A stretch of 64,000 nt of DNA, taken from Spodoptera frugiperda. Taxonomy: Eukaryota > Arthropoda > Insecta > Lepidoptera > Noctuidae. The notes beneath the pieces are model-generated. The model had not been told where the DNA came from, did not search any database, and worked only from the letters and a program-made list of their open reading frames with translations. Location of the stretch: positions 5,598,103-5,662,102 of the forward strand of contig NC_064224.1 in the NCBI RefSeq assembly GCF_023101765.2, written 5' to 3'. Position numbers and translations under genes: made by a program. Of the stretch, positions 57,223 to 64,000 are shown one piece after another (the first letter of the stretch is position 1; each line of letters opens with the position of its first letter).

Positions 57223-58007
57223 ACGTCTATTCAATTGAAAATGTTGAATGATATCATTGATTGTAAATATTATTAACCTTACCCATATATTAAATTATAA
57301 AAATACGTATACCGACACAAAAATTATAGTATTTACCAATGTGTGCGTAATAGGCGTTTGGCTATTACGTTTGTTTTTATGCACATTACTATAAAATTAC
57401 CCACACATGTAAAGGTATTGCATAGTTATAGTTATGTTGGGTGTATACTTATTACTGTGGCTTTGTGTACCTACATTTCGGCAACAAACGATGTTTGAGG
57501 CTTCATTTCCCCCGGCGTTGTGTTCACGAGAAACCTTGCGAAGTTTCAGACGGATTTTATTAAAAATATTCTCCCCTAATTATGGGTTTTTTTAGTAGCT
57601 AGCAACATTTATATCTTTATTGTTTTAATTTTAATAAACGGTCGTTTTATGGTTTTGTTTTACAAAGGGACTGCTTTAAACGATCCTTTGGTTTACCTAC
57701 TTTTTTCCTTTTTGATTTCAGCGTATCAAAGAGCAGATAGTCAAATTATATTTTTTAGGTTTTCGTACATACGTACATAAAGTTTGAAAAGGTATCATTA
57801 GATTGAATTGAAATTTAACCTACAATAAATATATGTATTTTTCAGAAAATACAGTGTTATAAGTCAGTAGTACGACTAATCTTTACAGCATAATATTCAC
57901 ACCTCCTAGAAATTGGAAATCAAAAACCACAATTTTTCTATTCATCCTTCCTTTCATGTAATTTTTCAGCAATATCACTTATCGAGTGAACTTCCCTGCC
58001 TCCTCAG

Positions 58008-58124
58008 ATTAGCAGAGCGAGAGTTAATATTCTTTCTGGGCAGGTCGAGCCCTCGGGACGACCGGACCCAAGTAATGGCAATCCTCTCGGGTCACAATGC
58101 CTGGTGTTTATGTTCATCGTACCA
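58008..58124 (+). other. Candidate internal coding exon (39 codons, splice signals on both sides)
   Basis: A GC-rich block stands between CCTGCCTCCTCAG (acceptor, AG at 58006-58007) and CCA|GTAAGA (a near-ideal donor, GT at 58125-58126). The frame is open throughout and phase 0 at both ends: ISRARVNILSGQVEPSGR, PDPSNGNPLGSQCLVFMFIVP. A second acceptor, TTTTTCAG with a long pyrimidine tract, lies at 57962-57969. From there a different frame is open but ends in a stop that overlaps the donor. The product is not recognised. The Gly/Pro/Asn-rich stretch followed by hydrophobic residues would suit an extracellular or membrane-proximal region, which is a guess. Confidence 0.42.
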
Positions 58125-58937
58125 GTAAGATTTTCTTGAAAGAATTTGTTAAAGGAATTTGCACTGTGTTCTATTACATGTTCGGGTGATTATTACGTGA
58201 TTTTGTGGTGTTCGGATTCTTTTTGTGTGAAGAACAGACTGTGAACTATCGGAATTTTATCTGACGCTAGCTCCTAAGTGTGTAATATTTTCATACATTA
58301 ACACTGAATACTGAAATTAACTACATAGGGTCATCAGTGACAGTGACGTTAGTGCAGGATTGTTCAATGCGTTGAACAGTTTTCTATTGACATTCACCGC
58401 CGTACTCAGAGTCATTTAATGGTTGCTCAACTCCGTCCTTAGCTATTGTTTTTCGTCAAACTTATAAATACATATATTAATATTATGTTTAATTAATTAT
58501 TTATAAATTAAACTGTAATGGCTAATAATGAATGTTACTTTTTATTTATTTGGGCATCTATTCTACCCCTTCAGATATATAAAAAAGAGCTGTCTTTTAG
58601 CAAATATTATCATGTTAACGCTTACTCTGAGTTCCGAGAATCTAAAACTATATGACCTACTCTAACAATGTTTTTTTATAAAATACCTAGAAAATGCTAA
58701 TGCCGTTGTCAGTTCATAATTTACCGTCTATTCAGAGTTAAGTAGAAATTAGGGCAGAAATTATCTTTGTGACGCAGCGACCTGACAAAATTGAGCACCT
58801 ATTCAAGTGATTTATGTGAATAATGTTATTTTCAATGTTCCACTAGATACTATTAATTCCTTCAGGTAATATACTAAGTATTTCACTTAATTACTTGTGA
58901 TCGTTTTTCGCAAAGTACTTCTTAACAAAAAATATTT

Positions 58938-59172
58938 TTATGGTATAAGCCTGTAAACGGACAGACGTATCACCTTATGGTAAGCAATCGGATTACAAGT
59001 GCGTTGCCGGCCTTTTGGGGGTTAGGTATTTAAGGGTTCTTGGACAATCAGGGATTACGAAGATTAAGCAGGGGCGCAATGAAAGCGTTGTTTCACGTCG
59101 GTTTTCTGTGAGGCTGTGGTATAGCTTTGGTCGAGCCGTCATTTGTGCCGAAGCATGGCTCTCCCATATTTA
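58938..59172 (+). repeat. Family C repeat, nearly full length
   Basis: TTTTTATGGTATAAGCCTG, ATGGTAAGCAATCGG, ACAAGTGCGTTGCCGGCC, TTTTGGGGGTTAGGTATTTA, AGCGTTGTTTCACGTCGG, TTCTGTGAGGCTGTGGTATA and GTGCCGAAGCATGGCTCTCC, with an internal deletion and several substitutions. The 62-codon frame inside is repeat sequence. Confidence 0.82.
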
Positions 59173-59414
59173 TATGTTGCAAATCAATTTTATTCTATTT
59201 TAATAAAAATAATCCACTTAGTCTAAACATGGAATGCGTAATTATAATGTCTGTGTAACAAAAAGCTACATCTTTTAAAAAAATGGCTTCGATTTTTTAA
59301 AGAAACTGAAGTGGAATAAAATGTAATTGAAATAAAAGAAAGTGGGTGGAACGAATAAACTCGTTTTACTATTATTTGCTCGTAAATTAAATTAGGATTC
59401 GTTCACTATTTGTA

Positions 59415-59492
59415 ATGGACGGTGGGAAATTGCCACCCGGTACCCAAGTGGATTCGGCTAGGTTGAACAAGAACCGGCTATTGATAAAAAAT
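59415..59492 (+). other. Weak candidate exon (26 codons then a donor-like site)
   Basis: From the ATG at 59415, MDGGKLPPGTQVDSARLN then KNRLLIKN is followed by GTAATT. It is richer in GC than its flanks, and a pyrimidine-rich stretch with AG lies upstream. There is no recognised family. A repeat fragment is an equal possibility. Confidence 0.22.
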
Positions 59493-61000
59493 GTAATTGC
59501 AATAAAGACCATTTTTCGTGAAAAATTCTTTCAGTGTATGGTTTATGTTGTATGCATTTGTTTGTTTAATATTTAATATATTTTTAAGCGCAACGAATCA
59601 TTTTACAGATAAGAATATTTTTCGATAAAACTGATGACTTATATTTAAACTCAACATAACTTTTTTAATTAAAACTTCCCTTAAACTACTATAATAAATT
59701 AACATATAAAATATTTATAAGAATAAACTATAAAACAAGCCTCAGGGAGCTGAACCGACACGGATTATGTAAAATTTCAATAAAAAGTCGTATGCAAATG
59801 TGCGATTGCATACTAAAATGTAATATGAAGAGAAATTGAGTCGGTAGACTTTGTATTAGCAATTGAAATGGGCTGTGAGCTTTTCAGGATTCAGGAGGAA
59901 AACTGGAGAGTGTACAGACCGTAATTTCAGTTATTGATCGACGGGTTTTTCATTTGTTTCCCTTGGATTTGTATAATATTTTTCAATAAACCCCACAAAG
60001 ACTACCTTCGTGTTGAAGGTTTTTCGAATATTGGAGGTATATCACAAATATTTTTTCTTTCAAACTTGTTTTTATGATTTGTATCCTTTATATGTGTGAT
60101 TTTAATATTTTTATTAATTTCCAGCTGTGAATCTGAATGGCAGATTTTGATTACTTTTCTCTCTCATTACAGAGTAAATATTTATTAAGTAAAAATAAAG
60201 TCCTGATTCAAAAAACTCCACAGCTTTATTTTTACGCTTCAACTCAAATTATACGGAAATTTGACTTTGAATTTTTACATGATTTGGCATTTAACAATAT
60301 TCATTTATCCATGAACACTAATTAAACAGAGGTACTTAATTATATTATCAAATATTTGTTGAAGGATTCCGGAAATTAAGAGGAATTAGGACACAGTTTT
60401 AGCATGATTTAGTAGTCTATAACAGCGAAATTCTCCACAAATAAGTTAAACAATTATTTTATCTGATGTAAAGCCGTATTTCACAATAATATAACTCAGT
60501 AGCTTTGCATAAGATTATAATAGTATAAGATGACATGAAGGTGAAAGGCTCAAAAACTGAATACGATGCGTTTTTTCTTGTCAAACGGACATCAAAAGCC
60601 TTCCGGCTTTCTTGAACGCCAACTACCAATTGACAACCATTATACTAGTTGACACCCTATTTTAATACGGATAAGGTTAGAATTTCCATTTCACATAAAT
60701 GTGTTAGTAATACAAGATCTTCCAATTTATTTTTTGTAACTAGAAACACAGTTTTTCCGTGAGAATAGAATTATGAGAATTATAAGGAAGTATCGTATTT
60801 TTATAGGTTTGTTTCCTTGTGTATAAATTATGTATCTATGTATGTATAAATGAGTATGTATTTTTGAGAAGGAAAATTCAGTTGTTAATTAATAATGAAG
60901 GAGATAAAATAAATAATCTTCATAAATACATAATAATATCAGCCTATATGTCCAAGTAAAGCAAAGACCTCTTCTCACAAGGAGAAGGTTTGGACATTAC
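59493..61000. other. Mostly unannotated AT-rich stretch
   Basis: A 62-codon plus frame at 60137-60325 follows a TTTCCAG acceptor-like site but is of background composition and unrecognised. A family G-like scrap lies near 60945-61005. Nothing else is supported. Confidence 0.4.
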
Positions 61001-61048
61001 TCAAAACGTTTACCTAATACGGATTAATGATTTTGAACTTTTAATTAC

Positions 61049-61331
61049 AAATTGCTCGTGAATAACTAGCATCATATAATGCGATGTAGAAACTAATAGA
61101 AATATATTCAATATGTTTTCTTCTTCTATGTGCACTTCTTCAAATTTCATCCGTGCTTTTTTACGGGAAAAGTCTAACACTGCCTTAAATCTATCTTCTC
61201 CATTAGCTATATACATATTGTCACTATATTCCTGCTCACGTTAAGACTGGAAAAGTAGAAGGTATTTCCTATGGCATTATATACTGCCTTTTCTTTGTCA
61301 AGAAATTCCTTCTTGCCAAGTTTCAGCATAC
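61049..61331 (-). pseudogene. Host-gene exon (or decayed copy) with a frameshift, helical protein
   Basis: After an acceptor (GTATATTTCAG) the minus strand reads in phase 1: MLKLGKKEFLDKEKAVYNAI then GNTFYFSSLN (61331-61240). Two bases later the frame shifts and continues EQEYSDNMYIANGEDRFKAV, LDFSRKKARMKFEEVHIEEE, NILNIFLLVSTSHYMMLVIH, EQF to a donor-like GTAATT at 61043-61048. Both halves are long amphipathic, Lys/Glu-rich helices. Charge pattern and length recall BAR/AH-type membrane-curving domains, but I do not assert this. The frameshift means a pseudogene, a sequencing error, or an unseen tiny intron. It probably belongs with the exons at 62562-63031. Confidence 0.45.
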
Positions 61332-62561
61332 CTGAAATATACGCATAATCGATATTAGATTCATGAATATCATTGCTTCGATATCCACGATCCGGTCATA
61401 ACAAAAATACAAATAAATAATATTAAACGTTTCAGGCATCAATGGCTGCTTACTCAGTCTAGTCGTGGAGCTAAATCTAGGAACTATCAAGTCATTTAAT
61501 CGTATAAGGCTACGAAATCCTCACTCCGCCCCTCCATGAATAATGCAAAGCCTTCTGTAGTCGTAGCATAGGACTACGTCGTAGTATAGGGCTACGACGT
61601 AGTACCGTGCTACGCCGAAATCTTTATCAAGAGTGCCTGTGTATTACTTGACCTTTGTGTATTATATTGGGCTTTTTATTGGTTGCTTGTAATTTTTTAA
61701 CAATTGACATATATTTTACTCGGTTATTTATTTAATTTATTGTATAAATGTTATAAGTGACCAACGTGGTCCTTTGATCCAAAATAATCCGCTCAATGTT
61801 AAATTCGGAAAGCATGTTAAACCAAAACGAATTTTAAACCAACAACAGATCCACACTTAACTCAAAACTAGATTTTAGTTTTACCAACAATAATAACGTT
61901 TAAAATTCAAACTCACTCAACTTTGTTACATATTTCAAATGCAATTGAGTTGAGAATTGTGTGACGTCCCTATTTGCAGCTAAAAGTTTTAATGCATTAA
62001 CTAACTGTTTTGTGTTTCTGTTTCAGGTAAACAACACTCGTTGTGGAATAAGGTACAACGTTTAATGTACATTTTTGTATACACGAATGCTGGGAGAATG
62101 CAACATTGCGATAAATAAAATATAATTAAAAAGATCGGAATCTAAGTTTCTCCACTACTAACTCGGAAAAAGTTACATTGGTACATTGCTGTGGTCATTA
62201 TCATTGTAAATGTCTTGCTACTGCCTCCAGCCATATGCCATTTATGCTCTGTCAAAATTTACGTCAATAGTATATAATTTAGTTTTCTACTCTCTCGGTA
62301 GACAAGTGCTAAATGGCATTAGGCTCATAGCATGGGTTATATCCGCACGCTAACGCATGACAAGCGGGGACCTTAACCTACAACGATATTCTCTCATTAC
62401 GATGAATTTCTCAATACTATCAACACTTTTGGCCATTGGCCAAAAATTCAAATATTAATTTGATTTTTTATTAAATCTAATAACAGAAATGTCCCCAAAA
62501 TATTGTTACCGCGTCTCGGATTTTATTCCTAGGCACTTTCTAGGACCTAGGAGTTCCTAAC
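61332..62561. other. Intron-like stretch between candidate exons
   Basis: A CTACGACGTAGT-type self-complementary cluster lies at 61555-61618. The segment 62215-62390 has blocks such as TGGCATTAGGCTCATAGCAT that I recall as repeat-like. An exon with phase 0 to phase 1 would be expected here if the flanking exons belong to one gene, but I could not find it. Confidence 0.4.
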
Positions 62562-62686
62562 CTGTAAGTCTTTAAAGAGTGGCTTGAGAGACGCTACGAC
62601 GTCCTCACCTATCGCCTGACACATGTGCTTACCGTATATGGGAGATCCGAAGTCATTATATGCTTTTCTTATTAGTTGGTTATATA
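62562..62686 (-). other. Coding exon of an unrecognised host gene (minus strand)
   Basis: An excellent acceptor (pyrimidine tract CCTTGTTTCTGTTAG) precedes a 125-nt open exon: two bases completing a split codon, then YNQLIRKAYNDFGSPIYGKH, MCQAIGEDVVASLKPLFKDL, Q. It ends at the donor CAG|GTTAGG. The 1-base overhang of the upstream exon (62863-63031) and the 2-base start here form GTA (Val), so the phases agree across a 176-nt intron. Composition is clearly richer in GC than the flanks. GTGAGG inside the exon (after ...QAI) is an alternative donor whose phase would fit the exon at 61331. The helical LKPLFKDL segment recalls BAR-type domains, which is weak. Confidence 0.55.
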
Positions 62687-62862
62687 CTAACAGAAACAAG
62701 GAACAAAAAGCTATAAAAACTACTTTTCCAAACTCAATGAAAAGAATTCACCAAACGTACTAAATAGACTTTCGGTACCCTCTTGATCTCAGCCGTGATT
62801 GGGAAGAATGTAAACAATGGCTCAAATTAACTCAAAGTTTTGTTAACCACCATTAGCCTGAC

Positions 62863-63031
62863 CTTTCCAAGAAAGTATCTCTGAACTTCGATTGAACAAA
62901 TTCCGAATTTCTATCAAAGGGTAACATGGATCAACATGTTCTATCCTAATGATGTTGTCTTCAAGATTAAGGGTCGGGTTATCGTAGCAGCGTTGGGCGA
63001 TTTGATTGATGAATGTAAACATAGTCAAAGT
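62863..63031 (-). other. Coding exon upstream of 62562-62686 (same gene, minus strand)
   Basis: The open frame reads TLTMFTFINQIAQRCYDNPT, LNLEDNIIRIEHVDPCYPLI, EIRNLFNRSSEILSWK plus one base, then donor G|GTCAGG (intron GT at 62861-62862). The frame closes upstream at a TAG near 63032-63034, which could itself be the acceptor AG, though its pyrimidine tract is poor. The ATG at about 63022 is another possible start. The product is unrecognised. Further exons would lie towards or beyond the window end. Confidence 0.48.
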
Positions 63032-63629
63032 CTATCATTTATTCTAATTAGAACATAAATAGGTACTTTTGAAATGTTAACAAATAAAGAAATAATAGTC
63101 TGTTAGTCAGTCTGTCAATCAGTGAAGCTAGGTTAGATATTATATTATTTTTATCTATTAGATATTACGTATATTAATACGTAAATATTTTCTTATTTAT
63201 ACATTAAATTAATATCCTAACAATGACAATAAAATAATAATAATAAAGCAGAACCTGAATTTTAATTTCATTTTTTAAACAAAGAATTTAAGGGGAATTA
63301 AAGTTGTTTTCTTTTGGATATTTTTTCTCTGAACGATTACTTTCAATACAATATAAATATAATCTAACCATCGTAAAATGGTGGTGGAAACTTGCTATTG
63401 TTTTAATCAAACTGTAGTTGTTGCTTTATTACAATTAATAGCTAATCGTTATCAATAATTAATTGTGTTATAGAAACGAGTTTAAATCAAATCAAACACA
63501 CACACATACGAATAATTATTTATATATGTACTACTTACAATGCATTTAGAACAGTCATAAATAAAATAGTAGGGCATTAGACAATGGGTTAGGTTAATAA
63601 AATACACAACAGACAATAAAACTTAGGTT

Positions 63630-63930
63630 ACTTATAAATAGTTTAAGATCGATACGTCACCGCTCAATATAAAAGATACTAAATTTTGACGTCACAGGAT
63701 ATTTCACATTAATATAAATTTTTAATCCCAGTAGAATCGTGTCTAATGTTTTAAATGAGTGTACAAGACGGACTAAAAAAAATAGTTATCATCCCTATTC
63801 GTATATGCAAAAGGACCAAATTACCTAGCAAAGCTACATAGCAAAAATACACCAAAAACATATCGCCATAAAAATCATACATCAGCTTTTGTTCGACATT
63901 GAGATAAAATACGTTTGAAAATTATTTTTT
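63630..63930 (+). repeat. Family F repeat, copy 4
   Basis: CGATACGTCACCGCTCAATA, AAATTTTGACGTCACAGGAT, TCGTGTCTAATGTTTTAAAT, GTACAAGACGGACTAAAAA and ATCATCCCTATTCG align in order with the 3' halves of the copies at 27903 and 30003. Confidence 0.55.
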
Positions 63931-64000
63931 CATTCAACTTGTATTTTCGTTAACCAATCACGGAGTCCTGAATAAAAAGGGACTGTTTTTATTTAATATG

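Larger units (their letters stand above)
55105..57448. mobile_element. 2.34-kb element bounded by inverted repeats of about 110 bp or more
   Basis: GTATACAGCCAACATAAC... at 55105-55214 is matched in reverse complement by 57339-57448 with only a few mismatches, including AATACCTTTACATGTGTGGG and ACGCCTATTACGCACACA. Weaker complementarity continues about 50 bp inward. A TA may be duplicated at both ends (TA|TACA...TGTA|TA), which is weak. Inside lie two tRNA-like modules facing inward (55449-55520 plus, 57148-57222 minus) and a Cys-rich terminal-exon-like frame (56251-56396 minus). No transposase is seen. An alternative is two inverted copies of one repeat. Confidence 0.75.

Noticed and set aside
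60137..60325. 62-codon plus-strand frame after a TTTCCAG site
   Set aside because: The acceptor resemblance is weak support, and the frame is AT-rich and unremarkable.
61555..61618. Cluster of CTACGACGTAGT-like self-complementary words, considered as a regulatory site or CRISPR-like repeat
   Set aside because: Spacing is irregular and there are no unique spacers. It looks like a simple repeat.

Overview
The window is eukaryotic, AT-rich and very repeat-dense. It most resembles intergenic or intronic DNA of a moth, probably a noctuid. This rests on the dispersed repeats, which I recognise from memory as lepidopteran families (tRNA-headed SINEs, short inverted-repeat elements, LINE 3' tails), and on a Jockey-clade non-LTR retrotransposon. 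I see no prokaryotic features, CRISPR array, rRNA gene or intact tRNA gene.

The only long intact coding capacity belongs to the Jockey-like element on the minus strand (8687-13343). It has ORF1 (Gag-like, three zinc knuckles) and ORF2 (APE endonuclease plus reverse transcriptase), an oligo(A) tail and a perfect 12-bp target-site duplication, so it looks full length and young. ORF1 and ORF2 overlap as TAATG, which suggests coupled translation of one bicistronic RNA.

Region by region. 1-8.6 kb: a tandem dispersed repeat, several inverted-repeat elements, SINE-like fragments and a possible first coding exon at 1551. 8.7-13.7 kb: the Jockey element and an adjoining LINE-type relic. 14-23 kb: mostly unannotated AT-rich DNA with scattered repeat fragments. 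23.5-26.6 kb: a tRNA-headed SINE split by a 2.77-kb element with TTAA ends and matching termini, which itself carries other repeats and a large foldback. 27-40 kb: many repeat copies, a short inverted-repeat element nested in an older repeat, and a possible exon at 37565. 40.6-42.4 kb: a foldback with 210-bp arms, a fragment of an OTU-type peptidase, and three hairpins in a row. 43-54 kb: a possible first exon at 43065, SINEs and repeat fragments. 55.1-57.4 kb: an element bounded by inverted repeats of about 110 bp, with inward-facing tRNA-like modules and a cysteine-rich terminal-exon-like ORF. 58-63 kb: spliced-looking exons, including two phase-compatible minus-strand exons (62562-62686 and 62863-63031) and a frameshifted third (61049-61331). 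This right end is the best evidence for a host gene.

Host exons here are inferred by eye from open frames, splice consensus and base composition, with no transcript support. Repeat family letters (A-L) are labels of mine for this window. Most repeat boundaries are accurate to about 10-20 bases.
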